From: Lachnospiraceae bacterium
Lineage (GTDB): Bacteria > Bacillota > Clostridia > Lachnospirales > Lachnospiraceae
Assembly: GCA_014239155.1 (NCBI GenBank)
Contig: JAAZZQ010000085.1
Location: 186,001-250,000, forward strand
Direction: 5' to 3'
DNA length: 64,000 nucleotides
In this document: positions 45,724-55,891 of the stretch, piece by piece
Layout: the number at the start of each line of letters is the position of its first letter
Position numbering within the stretch: position 1 is the stretch's first letter
The notes under the pieces: generated by a model
What the model saw: only the letters and a program-made list of their open reading frames with translations
What the model was told of the DNA's origin: nothing
The model's database searches: none
Program-made: the position numbers and the translations under genes

Positions 45724-48228
45724 ATGTATCGTATCTTGATTCGTTTGCAGAAAAAAATACTCATATGTATTGCAATAGGAATTTTTTTTGCAATTTTTTT
45801 GGGATTTGGCATGGGTTGGATGGAAGAGTTTCAGAAAGAAGTGGCATATAAAGAATATCAGTATAATACAGGGAGTTACATTGCGTATTTTTCAGGGAAT
45901 CTGGATGAACAGGATATCAATATCATCGTAAATGATAATCATATTTCACAGTGTGGAATTGTAACATACTATAAGAAAATATATGAGGGCAAAGGAAAAG
46001 ATATATGGATCAGGGGAGCTAATGAGAACTATATGCTTCGAAATTCAATTGTTGTAAAGGGCAGGCTTCCGGAAAAAGAAAATGAGATCATTGCAGAGCA
46101 GTGGGTTTTGGAGGCAATCGGATTAGAGGCGAAAAACGGACAGGAGATTACGTTTTCCCTTGAGGATGAAGAGGGAAAGCAATCCACAGAAACATTTATT
46201 GTGTCAGGTGTTTTGGAAAACAGCGCTTACTCAAAGGAAAATGGATTGACAAATATATTTGTGCGTTATGATTTACAAAGAGATCGTTATCCGATTGTCA
46301 ATCTGGATATAAAAGAAAAAGAAGATTTGTTGGAAAGTCTGGAAGATATCAAAGGGAAATTAATCAGTACAGATTCTTTTTATGAATACAGCAGTGAAGC
46401 AGGCGCAATGCGCCAACAACAATATACCCTGACAGGCGAACAGTTGGGAAAGTGTATTTTTTCAGCATTTTTATTATTATTTTACCTTTTATGTATTTTT
46501 CGACTGTTTGAAGAGCAATATATGCAGAATATTGCAAAAATGCGAATGTGTGGATTCAGTACACGGTATATTTTGGCTGTATATTATAAAATGGTTCTGG
46601 GATTGTATGTTGTTTTTTCATTGTTGGGATTGACAGCAGGTAAAGTCTGTATGGCATTTCTATCAAAGGCGGCACGGCTTGACCAGATACATTTCATATT
46701 TTGGGGAAGGCAGGTATCAATTCAACCCAAGACAGTTATGCCAATGGTTTTATGCATTTTTTTGTTTACTTTTGTTGCTGTATTGCTATTCCTAATATGG
46801 GTATCCTTCAAAAGTATGAGAGGAACGATTTTGATGCAGCTGCGGTATGGAGAGAGGGCAGAGAGAAAATCCTGTCGTATGAGAAAGGGAAAGCTGCATT
46901 ATAAGACGGAGTGGATATCAATTATATTATTCATCTTAGCACAGGTTTTATGCTTGTCTGTGAGCTATCAGCAGCTCGCAAACGAGCGAAAAGCTGAATA
47001 TGAAACTTTTTCACAATGCAGGAATGGGGATTTTCAGATTCTTGGATATCAGAGTGAAAATATTTCAAATGGCGCTACAAGAGAGCAGTTGGAAGAAGTA
47101 AAAAAATTACCGGGAACGATTGCTGTTGAAACGGCGATGGTTTTGCCTGTGAGGGTAAAAATCGAAGACGGTTTGCAGGTGGCAGATGATTATTATAAGA
47201 TGTACAATGCGTACGCAAAGGATACTTATTACAGGGAGTTTATCGGTGAGGAGAAGGCAGGCGGCGATATTGTCTATAAGAGTTCACTGATGGGTTACAA
47301 TGATGCGGCGCTCGGAAAGCTGTCTGATTATATTATAGAGGGCAGTATCGATATAGAAAAAATGAGGCATTCTAATACGGCGGTTCTCTTTGTGCCACAG
47401 TACGTTGAGGGCAGATACAGACAGAGATTTTATAAAAATGCAGATCGAGTGATGGATTACAATGTCGGAGACTTGATAACTGTCAAAATCAGAGACCAAT
47501 ATACAGAGGATATGGAACAGTACTGGAGCATGGAAGACCATACAGGCAGTCATGAGGAGGTATTTGAGGTAGGTGCAATTGTCTATTATCCTTATTTGCC
47601 CAATACATCAGTCATGGGATTGGTCAATCCAGATATTATTATAAGTAGTGACAGAATGTCGCAATTGACAGGGCAGCAAATCTGCAGGGTAGTAAATATT
47701 CAAATTGATCACAGGTGTAATGCGCAGAAATATATAAGGGAATTGAATAATATTTTTTCTTCAGTCGGGGGAATCACAGTAAATGATTTTATTTCAAAAC
47801 GGATGGAACAGCAGATGAGAAATAGGATTTATGCGGTTATTGGGATTTTGTGGTCACTTTTGGTTGGTACTGGATTTATGGCTTGTGCGGTTATCGGGGT
47901 AAAGCATCATATTTTACAGCGCAAAAAAGATTTGGCATTATGCAGGATGATTGGTTTTTCTAAAAAATTACTTCAGACGGATGCGCGGAGAGAGGCAGGT
48001 ATCTATTTTTTGTGGATTTCTATGCTTGCACTGGCTGGCACATTTGTTTTACAGTATATTATTTTTCTGCGCAGCGGGATGCAGGTGATGGGATTAGCGT
48101 TTTGGGGGAGAGAATATCAAAAAGCAATATTTATATTTATTAATTTCATAATACTCTATATACTATTTTATAGAAATACAAGTCTGATGCTGCGAGGAGA
48201 GATGATATCACAATATAGGGAGGAGTAG
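45724..48228 (+). CDS. FtsX/MacB-type ABC transporter permease
   Basis: 834 residues. Helix 1 (about 13-33) is followed by a large extracytoplasmic domain (35-235). Three helices follow, one FtsX-like unit with MRMCGFSTRYILAVYYKMVLG, then a helix near 395-415, a second outer domain (to about 690) and three final helices with KKDLALCRMIGFSKKLL. This double FtsX layout is that of large peptide-export or antimicrobial-resistance permeases. GGAGGTTAATATGAT precedes the ATG. The ATPase gene starts 9 bp after the stop. It is intact although the neighbouring modification gene is dead, and it may still serve immunity or export. Confidence 0.88.
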   Translation: MYRILIRLQKKILICIAIGIFFAIFLGFGMGWMEEFQKEVAYKEYQYNTGSYIAYFSGNLDEQDINIIVNDNHISQCGIVTYYKKIYEGKGKDIWIRGANENYMLRNSIVVKGRLPEKENEIIAEQWVLEAIGLEAKNGQEITFSLEDEEGKQSTETFIVSGVLENSAYSKENGLTNIFVRYDLQRDRYPIVNLDIKEKEDLLESLEDIKGKLISTDSFYEYSSEAGAMRQQQYTLTGEQLGKCIFSAFLLLFYLLCIFRLFEEQYMQNIAKMRMCGFSTRYILAVYYKMVLGLYVVFSLLGLTAGKVCMAFLSKAARLDQIHFIFWGRQVSIQPKTVMPMVLCIFLFTFVAVLLFLIWVSFKSMRGTILMQLRYGERAERKSCRMRKGKLHYKTEWISIILFILAQVLCLSVSYQQLANERKAEYETFSQCRNGDFQILGYQSENISNGATREQLEEVKKLPGTIAVETAMVLPVRVKIEDGLQVADDYYKMYNAYAKDTYYREFIGEEKAGGDIVYKSSLMGYNDAALGKLSDYIIEGSIDIEKMRHSNTAVLFVPQYVEGRYRQRFYKNADRVMDYNVGDLITVKIRDQYTEDMEQYWSMEDHTGSHEEVFEVGAIVYYPYLPNTSVMGLVNPDIIISSDRMSQLTGQQICRVVNIQIDHRCNAQKYIRELNNIFSSVGGITVNDFISKRMEQQMRNRIYAVIGILWSLLVGTGFMACAVIGVKHHILQRKKDLALCRMIGFSKKLLQTDARREAGIYFLWISMLALAGTFVLQYIIFLRSGMQVMGLAFWGREYQKAIFIFINFIILYILFYRNTSLMLRGEMISQYREE

Positions 48229-48236
48229 TAAATAAA

Positions 48237-48899
48237 ATGAATGTTATAGAGGGAAGAAATCTAACAAAAATATATGGAAAAAAAGAAAATCAGACAGTGG
48301 CAATAAATCATATGGATATTTCTGTAAAATCCGGGGAATACCTTGCAATTACAGGAGCCAGCGGAAGTGGAAAAAGTACATTGTTACATTTGATCGGTGG
48401 TCTGGAATCTTATACAGATGGTACACTTATGGTCTGTGGTAAAGATTTGAATATGAATGATGAGGCTCTGTCAGCATTTCGCAGGCAAAACATTGGATTT
48501 ATTTACCAGCAATTTCATTTATTTCCACAGCTTACAGTATATCAGAATATAGTACTTCCGGCGATGATTCATAAAAATGAAAGATATGAACAACGTGCTG
48601 TAGAGTTACTGGAATATCTTGATCTTTCAGATAAAAAGAATGCATTGCCATCTGAATTATCCGGAGGGCAACAGCAGCGTACTGCAATTGCAAGAGCATT
48701 AATTACCGGTGCAAAAATGATTTTGGCGGATGAGCCAACAGGAAATTTGGACAGTGCATCTGCGGAAAAAGTAAAAGTATTGTTGGAGCAGGTATGGAAA
48801 ACATTCCACATAACTTTGATTGTAGTAACACATGATTTGAGTTATGCACAGAGAGCAGAACGCAGGATAGAAATGTGCGATGGAAGGATTTTGGCATGA
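48237..48899 (+). CDS. ABC transporter ATPase (LolD/MacB-like)
   Basis: 220 residues, complete ABC ATPase: Walker A GASGSGKST, Q-loop YQQFHLFPQLTVYQNIVLP, signature LSGGQQQRTAIARAL, Walker B MILADEPTGNLD and H-loop VTHDLSYA. GGGAGGAG upstream. It powers the adjacent permease. Its TGA stop overlaps an ATG in the arrangement ATGA (48896-48899) that begins a subtilase-like sequence, so a third operon gene once followed. Confidence 0.93.
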   Translation: MNVIEGRNLTKIYGKKENQTVAINHMDISVKSGEYLAITGASGSGKSTLLHLIGGLESYTDGTLMVCGKDLNMNDEALSAFRRQNIGFIYQQFHLFPQLTVYQNIVLPAMIHKNERYEQRAVELLEYLDLSDKKNALPSELSGGQQQRTAIARALITGAKMILADEPTGNLDSASAEKVKVLLEQVWKTFHITLIVVTHDLSYAQRAERRIEMCDGRILA

Positions 48900-48937
48900 A
48901 AGTGGCGGTCTTAGATACAGGTATAGTTCATTCCTGA
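48896..48937 (+). pseudogene. first 13 codons of a subtilase (S8) gene
   Basis: The ATG at 48896 overlaps the ATPase stop by 4 nt and reads MKVAVLDTGIVHS before a stop. KVAVLDTGI is the catalytic-Asp motif near the start of subtilisin-like peptidases. The rest is lost where the TnpB remnant begins. Short, so identification rests on one motif plus the coupled position. Confidence 0.55.
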
Positions 48938-48962
48938 AAGGAACACACTTTCTGGATAGGAA

Positions 48963-49860
48963 TGGCTGAAAGAAGTGGATAAATTTGCGCTAACCAATGC
49001 AATTTACAATATGGATTCTGCCTATCAGAAATTTTTCAAAGAACATACAGGCTATCCAAAGTTTGAAAGTAAACATAATAATCGTAAGTCCTATACAACA
49101 AATTTCACAAATGGAAATATATCTGTAGATTTTGTGTGGGGAAATCAAACTGCCGAAACACAAAGGGATAAAAGCAAAACTACATAGAATATTTGAGGGA
49201 GAGATAAAATCAGCAACTGTTTCACAGATTCCAAGTGGAAAATATTATATATCTGTCCAAGTGGAAACAGAACATGAACAATTGCCACATACAGATGGAC
49301 AAGTTGGACTGGATTTGGGTATAAAAGATCTGTGTATCACATCAGAGGGAATAAAATACAAAAATCCAAAAACGATAAAGAATTATGAGAAAAAACTTGC
49401 AAAAATGCAAAGACAGTTATCACATAAGGAAAAAAGAGCCATAATTATAAGAAACAGAAAAAGAAAATAGTGTTATGTTATGAGAAGATTGCGAATAGCA
49501 GAAAAGATTATCTACATAAGATTTCCCATGAAATTATTAGCGAAAACCAAGTGATAGTTTCAGAAAATCTACGAATAAAAAATATGGTAAAGAATCACCA
49601 TCTGGAAAAAACAATATTAGATGTTTCATGGAATGAACGGACAAGATAATTGGAGTACAAAGCAGAATGGAATGGAAGGAAATACATCAAAATAGATACA
49701 TTCTATGCAAGCAGTTAGATATATTCAGGGTGTGGATATCAGAATAGAAGAACAAAGAATTTGTCAGTCAGGGAATGGATATGCCCTGTTTGCAAGACAG
49801 ACCATGACAGGAATATCAATGCTGCAAAGAATATATTAGAAGAAGGATTACGACGGATAG
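48963..49860 (+). pseudogene. degenerate IS605 tnpB (OrfB)
   Basis: A TnpB reading begins in mid-protein with WLKEVDKFALTNAIYNMDSAYQKFFK and continues across frameshifts. RuvC-I is in GLDLGIKDLCITSEG, RuvC-II in VIVSENLRIKNM and the zinc finger in [24 protein letters not shown]. The final catalytic Asp lies in [12 protein letters not shown], stop at 49858. The N-terminus is missing and there are stops, so the RNA-guided nuclease is inactive. Related to Cas12 ancestors. Confidence 0.85.
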
Positions 49861-49960
49861 CATAAAGGAAATGATATAGGGAAGGGACTGTCCAAATTAA
49901 CACCTGTGGAGATAGTATGTCTATGAAGCAGGAAGCCCATTGGCTTTAGACAACGGGTAG
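49861..49960 (+). mobile_element. IS605 right end / omega-RNA 3' region
   Basis: Downstream of tnpB: GGGACTGTCCAAATTAACACCTG, split as GGGACTGTCC and AAATTAACACCTG, then AAGCCCATTGGCTTTAGACAACGGGT. This region normally encodes the end of the guide RNA that TnpB binds. Related ends lie at 40,010-40,110 and, reversed, at 55,628-55,690. Confidence 0.75.
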
Positions 49961-49995
49961 TTCACTAGTTGATTACATTAAGGAGTGTGATATAA

Positions 49996-50850
49996 GTGGT
50001 AAACACAATTGTTTTTCCGTCAAGCTTTTTTGATATATATAAAGTTGACGAGGATTTGCAGGAAGAATATAACGCAGTTATGGAAACTGGACTGTTTGAT
50101 GTGGTGATATTTGGATATGAAAAATGGTTTGACGAGGGGAAACTAATATTAACTGGAGCGCCGTCAAGACAAGTGACAGCGGTTTATCGCGGGTGGATGA
50201 TGAAACCAGAACAGTATGAGCAGTTTTACAATCAATTGCGAGCACACGGAATCTGTCTAGTGACAGAGCCAGAAGCGTATACAGCAATGCATGTTTTTCC
50301 AAATGTATATAAGTTTGTTGCAAAAGACACCGCTAAAATGCAGATTTTTCCATTACATAAAGAAATTAATATTACAGAAGTGAAAAAAGAATTTTCACGG
50401 TTTATGGTGAAAGACTATGTAAAGTCTGTTAAGGGTACAGAGTTTCCGCGATATTTTGACCATTTTATTGAACAAGATGCATTTAATCAATGGATGGAGG
50501 TGTTTTATCAATACCGTGGAAACCTGCTTACAGAAGGAATTTGTATTAAGGAATTTCTGGATTTAAAACAATACGAGGACAAAACAAATGAGTATCGTGT
50601 GTTTTATATCAACCATGAAATTGCGACTATATCGCGAAATTCTGGTCAGCCTCCAACTGCCGCTATGCCGCCAAAAGAACTTGTCGAGAAGTATTGTAAT
50701 CTGCCAAGTGTGTTTTATACAATCGATTTTGCAGAGCTGGACAATGGCACTTGGCGGATTATAGAGGCGGGAGATGGCAGCGTATCTGGGCTTTCGGAGG
50801 GGCAGGATTACGGGGCATTTTTTCGAGCGCTTTATCAGTGCTTGTTATAG
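49996..50850 (+). CDS. ATP-grasp domain-containing protein
   Basis: 284 residues from GTG 49996 (AAGGAGTGTGATATAAGT upstream). The second half carries the ATP-grasp pattern of DUF4343-like proteins: RFMVKDYVKSVKGTE (ATP-binding Lys), LLTEGICIKEFLDLKQYE, NEYRVFYINHEIATISRN, and the metal-site region YTIDFAELDNGTWRIIEAGDGSVSGL. It likely joins a carboxylate to an amine or thiol using ATP. The substrate is unknown. Its stop overlaps the convergent MATE gene's stop region by 6 nt. Confidence 0.82.
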   Translation: MVNTIVFPSSFFDIYKVDEDLQEEYNAVMETGLFDVVIFGYEKWFDEGKLILTGAPSRQVTAVYRGWMMKPEQYEQFYNQLRAHGICLVTEPEAYTAMHVFPNVYKFVAKDTAKMQIFPLHKEINITEVKKEFSRFMVKDYVKSVKGTEFPRYFDHFIEQDAFNQWMEVFYQYRGNLLTEGICIKEFLDLKQYEDKTNEYRVFYINHEIATISRNSGQPPTAAMPPKELVEKYCNLPSVFYTIDFAELDNGTWRIIEAGDGSVSGLSEGQDYGAFFRALYQCLL

Positions 50851-52176
50851 ATAATGGTAGTTGTCTTTCTTTTTAATAAAAAAGTAGACAGTGATAATAA
50901 GTGCGAGTAGTTCCGCGGCTACAATTGCAAGCCAGATGCCATCAATGCCCCATAGGAGTGGGAGAATTAGTACGGCTGCAACTTGAAATAGCAGTGTTCG
51001 CAGAAAAGAAATAGCGGCGGAAACAACGCCATTTCCAAGTGCTGTAAAGAAGGCAGAACCGAAAATATTATAGCCCATAAATAAAAATGACAGTGAATAT
51101 AAAGCCAGTGCGCGCGTGGTTAATTCGGTCAAATCAATATCATAGCCAACAAAAATTTTTGCAAGTGGCTGTGCAGTTAGGATTGCCAATGCTGTCAAAA
51201 GAATATTCCAAAGCGTAATTAGAGATAGGCTTTTTTTGAATAAGCCTTTTAATTCTATGTGATTTCCAGCGCCATAGTGATAGCCAATAATAGGCGCACT
51301 GCCAATGGAATAGCCAATAAAGATTGCTGCAAAGATAAAGCTTACATACATAATAATGCCATATGCGGCGACGCCATCTTCACCAATATAGTGCATTAGT
51401 TGGAAATTATATAATATATTGACAAGTGACATCGAAATATTGGTCATTAACTCGGAGGAGCCATTCATACAAGTTTTGCCTAAAATGCGCGCATTCAGTT
51501 TGGTTTTTACCAAGCGCAGTTTGCTTGTGTTTGGTCTTAAAAAATATATGAGCGGCACAAGTCCGCCGATTAATTGGCTTGCGGCAGTAGCTGCGGCTGC
51601 ACCAACAATGCCCCAATGAAAAATAACAATAAAAACAAAATCAAGCAGCATATTGGTAACGCCCGCAGCTACAGTGACAGCAAGACCAAGCTGTGGGCGT
51701 TCGGCTGTGACCAGAAAACTCTGGAATACATTTTGCAACATAAATGCTGTCAGTGTACATAGGATAATACGACCATACACAACACAGTTGTCAAGCATCT
51801 CGCCGGCAGCGCCAAAAGCGGCGGCAATTGGACGCAAAAAGAGGAGACCAGCCAGTGTCAGTACGATACCGCTTCCAATAACAACATAGACCATCATGGA
51901 AAAATATTGATTTGCCTTGTCTGGTTTTCCCTCTCCGAGTGCTTGTGAGACAACGGCGCTTCCGCCTGTGCCAAACATAAATCCAACAGCACCCATAATC
52001 ATTAAAAATGGCATGATTAGATTGACGGCGGCAAATGGCGTCTTTCCTACATAATTCGATACAAACAGACCATCAACCACACCATAAATGGAAGTAAAAA
52101 TCATCATAATAATAGATGGGAAAACAAACCGTAATAATCGTGGTGTTGTAAAATGGTCTGATAATTGAATTTTCAT
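50845..52176 (-). CDS. MATE family efflux transporter
   Basis: 443 residues on the reverse strand with twelve hydrophobic helices. MATE marks: LRFVFPSIIMMIFTSIYGVVDGLFVSNYVG in helix 1, GTGGSAVVSQALGEG and the YHYGAGNHIELK loop in the second half. It exports drugs or metabolites with Na+ or H+ coupling. Its start overlaps the MarR stop by one base (TAATG), so the two are one operon and the pump is very likely under MarR control. Distinct from the MATE at 25,041. Confidence 0.92.
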   Translation of the reverse strand: MKIQLSDHFTTPRLLRFVFPSIIMMIFTSIYGVVDGLFVSNYVGKTPFAAVNLIMPFLMIMGAVGFMFGTGGSAVVSQALGEGKPDKANQYFSMMVYVVIGSGIVLTLAGLLFLRPIAAAFGAAGEMLDNCVVYGRIILCTLTAFMLQNVFQSFLVTAERPQLGLAVTVAAGVTNMLLDFVFIVIFHWGIVGAAAATAASQLIGGLVPLIYFLRPNTSKLRLVKTKLNARILGKTCMNGSSELMTNISMSLVNILYNFQLMHYIGEDGVAAYGIIMYVSFIFAAIFIGYSIGSAPIIGYHYGAGNHIELKGLFKKSLSLITLWNILLTALAILTAQPLAKIFVGYDIDLTELTTRALALYSLSFLFMGYNIFGSAFFTALGNGVVSAAISFLRTLLFQVAAVLILPLLWGIDGIWLAIVAAELLALIITVYFFIKKKDNYHYL

Positions 52177-52619
52177 TATAATGCTCCTTTCTGCATCTGA
52201 CTGCGCAGGCAGTCCAGATATTTTTCTGTCAGTGAGAGTAATAAGTCTGTTTCGTCTGGTAACATTTGAGAGAGTGCCTCATTTTCCATAGTAATAATAG
52301 GTGCAATGGTTTCTTTTATAAATTGTTCGCCGGAAGGCGTTAGGAAAATATGCATTTCTCGTCCTTTTCCCGGCTTTAAACAAAGCATTCCTTCTTTTTC
52401 TAACTTATGAATTGCAGAGTGAATTGTTTGCTTGCGAGTAAATGCATAATCGCAGATGTCTTTCTGGCAACAACCATCGCCAAGTGCGGCAATGGCATAG
52501 AAGATATCAAAAACACTGTCGGAGATACCAAGTTGGACACAAAGATTATGATAAAATTCGGAAATTGCTTTGTTTAGGCGGTTTAGTTCATTTTGTTTAG
52601 GCAAGAGGTGTGGCGTCAT
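52176..52619 (-). CDS. MarR-family transcriptional regulator
   Basis: 147 residues on the reverse strand. Winged helix with CQKDICDYAFTRKQTIHSAIHKLEKEGMLCLKPGKGREMHIFLTPSGEQF, flanked by dimerisation helices at both ends, the normal MarR plan. GAAAGGAATTTTATACC lies before the ATG. It should repress the MATE gene it overlaps and itself until a ligand binds. Confidence 0.92.
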   Translation of the reverse strand: MTPHLLPKQNELNRLNKAISEFYHNLCVQLGISDSVFDIFYAIAALGDGCCQKDICDYAFTRKQTIHSAIHKLEKEGMLCLKPGKGREMHIFLTPSGEQFIKETIAPIITMENEALSQMLPDETDLLLSLTEKYLDCLRSQMQKGAL

Positions 52620-53027
52620 GGTATAAAATTCCTTTCAAGTTTATTTTAAATTTCTTTTTCGGAACTGTGCAAAGGATTGGTGTGTAATTTATTTTATAGA
52701 GATATGTCCGATTTCATACTTGATATCTTAGTCCGAAATCAGATTTGTGTCAAGTATTTTTTATTTTAAGCGAAGTGTATTATATACAATATTGCAAAGT
52801 ATAGGAAACATATGGTAAAATAGCGACGGATAAGGAATTGTAGAAGGGCAACTGATACAAATTGCAATGAAAATTACAAGTGTGATATCAGTTATAGTGC
52901 GAGAGAACAGCGCAAAGAGACTTCAAGAGTTTGACACAAATGTGAGGGGATTTAGATTGTTGTGTCTCTATCGTTTTGTAGGATTTTATGGACTTTGAGG
53001 GGTTATTAAAAATGGGGGAATTTTATA
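52620..53027. promoter_or_regulatory. divergent promoter region, marR and chemoreceptor
   Basis: 408 bp without genes. Near marR two GTCCGA blocks (52,708 and 52,732, followed by TTTCAT and AATCAG) could be MarR half-sites. I see no convincing sigma-28 (flagellar) promoter in front of the chemoreceptor. Confidence 0.4.
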
Positions 53028-55019
53028 ATGAGAGTGGAAAAGGCTACAGAAAACAGAAAATTAGATAAACACAGTATTAAGCAGATTATTATTCGTTATG
53101 TGACACAGTTGTCAATTTCATTGGGCATAATATTAGTGATTTTAATGATTGTGGCATCTTTGCGGTCAACTTCTGCTGTATTGCACGATAATTTACAGAT
53201 TACGGCTCGAATTTCTGCACAGAATATCAGTTCCAATCTGCATCTGTTGACAGATAGAATGGACAGTATGGCACAAAAGTCAGAGTGGTCTGACACAAGC
53301 ATGTCTGAGGCAGATATGCAGCAGCTAATTGACGCGTGTGAAGAGCGAGTGGAATTTGTGTGGATTGCGGCTTATGATACTACAGGGGCAAAGCTGTATG
53401 GGGACAGTCAAGCGCCGATATCAATTGTTGGAAAAGTTTATTATGACTATCTAACACAAACACAAAATTTGACAATTGGAAACCCAGAACATCAAGATGG
53501 TATCTGGCAAATCAGTGTGGGGATTCCAATATCAAACAAGGAAGGCGAGATTTTATTCTATTTGATTGGCAGTTATAAGTACGATATGCTCAATGACGTG
53601 TTGTCCAATATTAATATTGGCAATAAGGGGATTGCATATATTGTAGATGGTCAAGGTGACATTATTGCGGATAAAAATATGACAGATATGGATAAGACGA
53701 GAAATCTGTATGCAATGTACAGCTCCAAGACAAACCATCGTGTATTTGATGCTATGCTTGATTTTCGGACAGATACTAAAAGCGTATTTCTAAAAGGAGT
53801 ACATTATTATATAGCCTATTCTCCAGTTGCAGGCACGAATTGGGTATTGCTGATAGCGGCACCGGGAGCCGATTTTCTTGGAACCTTAATATGGTCTGTT
53901 GTGCTTAGTGTGTTGGTTATTATTGCGCTTCAGATTTACATAACAAAACGAACTGTTCAGATTGCTGACCAGATATCAGGTTCTCTTTCTCATGTGACAG
54001 ACCGCCTTACACTGTTGGCGGCAGGAAATCTTAAGGAAAAAGTGGTTTTTGCGGATAATAATGAGGAGGTAGAGGTTTTGACGACAGCACTGTCAAGTAC
54101 AGTTTCTAGCCTTTCTAATTATATTGACAATATTACAGGATATTTGGGGTTGCTCTCCGCGGGGGATTACTCCAAAGAGATTGCGGGAGTTTTTGAAGGC
54201 GATTTTGTGGCAATACGCGAGGCGATGGCGCGAATTAGCGATGCCTTGAATGAGACCATGCATCGGATTCACGAGGCATCGGAGGCAGTCAGAAACAATT
54301 CTGCGGAGACGACAGCATATGCGAACAAACTCTATAATGGGTCGATTGAGCAGACAGATGCTTTAAAGCGCCTTACAGGAGAAATGGATTTAATTACAGA
54401 TAAGACAGATGAAATTGATGAGAATGCACAGCGTGTCAAAGAGAGTGCAGATGCAGCAAAACATCGGGTTGATGAGGGACAGCGGCAGATGGAAGGCATG
54501 TTGCAGACAATGGACAGCATTCACCATGATATGCAGGAGATTATTACAATTAGTCAGTTGATTGAGGAGATTTCTTCACAGACGAGTCTTTTATCATTAA
54601 ATGCTTCGATTGAGGCAGCGCGGGCGGGAGAGGCTGGAAAGGGTTTTGCGGTTGTGGCGCAGGAGATTGGAAAGTTGGCACAACAGACTGCCTCTGCACT
54701 AGAGAAAACAGGAATGATTATTGGAAAGGCAAGCATGGCGATTGACGAGGGAATGCGCACAGCGCAGGATACAGCGGAATCTTTTTGCAAGGTAAATCAG
54801 GCAACCAACGAGTTTATGGAGATTTCTGAGAATCTAATTCAAATTACCGTGCAACAGAAAGAAGCAATTGATACTGCATCACAGGAAGTACAAACTGTGT
54901 TGTCAATTGCTGATACGAACCAACAGTTTGCGCGAGATACAGATGAGACAGCGGCAGTGTCGATGAAACAAGTGGAAGAGCTAGAACAGATTGTTTCAAT
55001 GGTAAAACTGCGAACGTAA
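53028..55019 (+). CDS. methyl-accepting chemotaxis protein with Cache sensor
   Basis: 663 residues. Helix 1 (about 24-46), a periplasmic-type Cache domain (about 50-285; [63 protein letters not shown]), helix 2 (about 288-306), a HAMP region (about 310-365) and the signalling domain with the conserved hairpin tip [45 protein letters not shown]. It senses a small extracellular molecule and drives CheA. It is followed 37 bp later by an FMN-binding lipoprotein gene. Confidence 0.93.
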   Translation: MRVEKATENRKLDKHSIKQIIIRYVTQLSISLGIILVILMIVASLRSTSAVLHDNLQITARISAQNISSNLHLLTDRMDSMAQKSEWSDTSMSEADMQQLIDACEERVEFVWIAAYDTTGAKLYGDSQAPISIVGKVYYDYLTQTQNLTIGNPEHQDGIWQISVGIPISNKEGEILFYLIGSYKYDMLNDVLSNINIGNKGIAYIVDGQGDIIADKNMTDMDKTRNLYAMYSSKTNHRVFDAMLDFRTDTKSVFLKGVHYYIAYSPVAGTNWVLLIAAPGADFLGTLIWSVVLSVLVIIALQIYITKRTVQIADQISGSLSHVTDRLTLLAAGNLKEKVVFADNNEEVEVLTTALSSTVSSLSNYIDNITGYLGLLSAGDYSKEIAGVFEGDFVAIREAMARISDALNETMHRIHEASEAVRNNSAETTAYANKLYNGSIEQTDALKRLTGEMDLITDKTDEIDENAQRVKESADAAKHRVDEGQRQMEGMLQTMDSIHHDMQEIITISQLIEEISSQTSLLSLNASIEAARAGEAGKGFAVVAQEIGKLAQQTASALEKTGMIIGKASMAIDEGMRTAQDTAESFCKVNQATNEFMEISENLIQITVQQKEAIDTASQEVQTVLSIADTNQQFARDTDETAAVSMKQVEELEQIVSMVKLRT

Positions 55020-55056
55020 ATTATAAGAGAGCATATTTGTCAGGAGGGAAGATTTG

Positions 55057-55503
55057 ATGAAGCATTTACTTCATAGAATAATAGTTGTCTTGATGACAAT
55101 AATCCTATTATCAGGAATATTTGTAGGATGTGGAAGTACAAAAGGCTTAAAAGATGGTTTTTATACTGCTGAGATGTCAGCATATAGTCATGGGTGGATG
55201 GAATATTTGATTATACAAGTCAAGAATAATAAGATTGTGTCAGCAGAATTTAATGCCAGAAATGAGAGCGGTTTTATTAAGGCATGGGATAATGCTTATA
55301 TGAAGAACATGATGCCAGGAAGTGCTACATATCCCAATAAATATACGCGTGAGTATGTACAACAGCTCATTGATGGTCAGACGGATACAAAGGTTGATGT
55401 TATTTCTGGTGCGACGAATTCTGGAAAAAATTTTGAAAAACTTGTTGTTGCGGTGCTAAAGCAGGCTGCTGTGGGAGATTCTTCAACAGTGGTTGTGGAG
55501 TGA
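55057..55503 (+). CDS. FMN-binding domain lipoprotein
   Basis: 148 residues. ATG 55057 follows AGGAGGGA. TTG 55054 is also in frame. Lipoprotein signal peptide with lipobox ending FVGC (Cys near residue 24), then an FMN-binding domain of the RnfG/NqrC type: GFYTAEMSAYSHGWMEYLIIQVKNNKIVSAEFN and the flavinylation-type motif DVISGATNSGKNF. The Thr in SGAT may carry FMN covalently. An extracellular electron-transfer role is possible. The chemoreceptor just upstream suggests co-transcription, though the functional link is unclear. Confidence 0.85.
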   Translation: MKHLLHRIIVVLMTIILLSGIFVGCGSTKGLKDGFYTAEMSAYSHGWMEYLIIQVKNNKIVSAEFNARNESGFIKAWDNAYMKNMMPGSATYPNKYTREYVQQLIDGQTDTKVDVISGATNSGKNFEKLVVAVLKQAAVGDSSTVVVE

Positions 55504-55627
55504 AAGTGATATAAGACCTCTAAAGCAGATAAATGAAATATAGAAATCTGTTACTTTGGAGGTATTTTTTATGCTAGGATCAAAACACTTATCCAAATTT
55601 AGGGATATGGTATCACAAAAATATATT

Positions 55628-55872
55628 GATGACTATCTCCACAGGCGTTAATTCGGGCAGTCCCTGCCCTATAACAGTTATATATCGTACATTCTATTTT
55701 ACGTGCTGAAGGACTGCTTGGTTTTCGCATTCTGATTTCTCAGTACAACCATCTATATACAGTTATCAATGTCGGTGTATGAATAAATGGTAACAAAAAA
55801 TTTATACTATGACAACCATTACTTTTGGCTATCTTAACCCACCGTCTAAAGCCAGTGGGATTGTGGTCGCCC
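55628..55872 (-). mobile_element. IS200/IS605 remnant, reverse strand
   Basis: Read on the reverse strand it starts CCCACTGGCTTTAGACGGTGGGTTA, split as CCCACTGGC and TTTAGACGGTGGG, followed by AGCCAAAAGTAATGGT (compare 39611). It ends with GGGACTGCCCG, AATTAACGCCTGTGGAGATAG (compare 49885). Only both ends and about 150 bp between them remain; no transposase frame. Confidence 0.7.
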
Positions 55873-55891
55873 TATTTTCAAAACGAAATGC

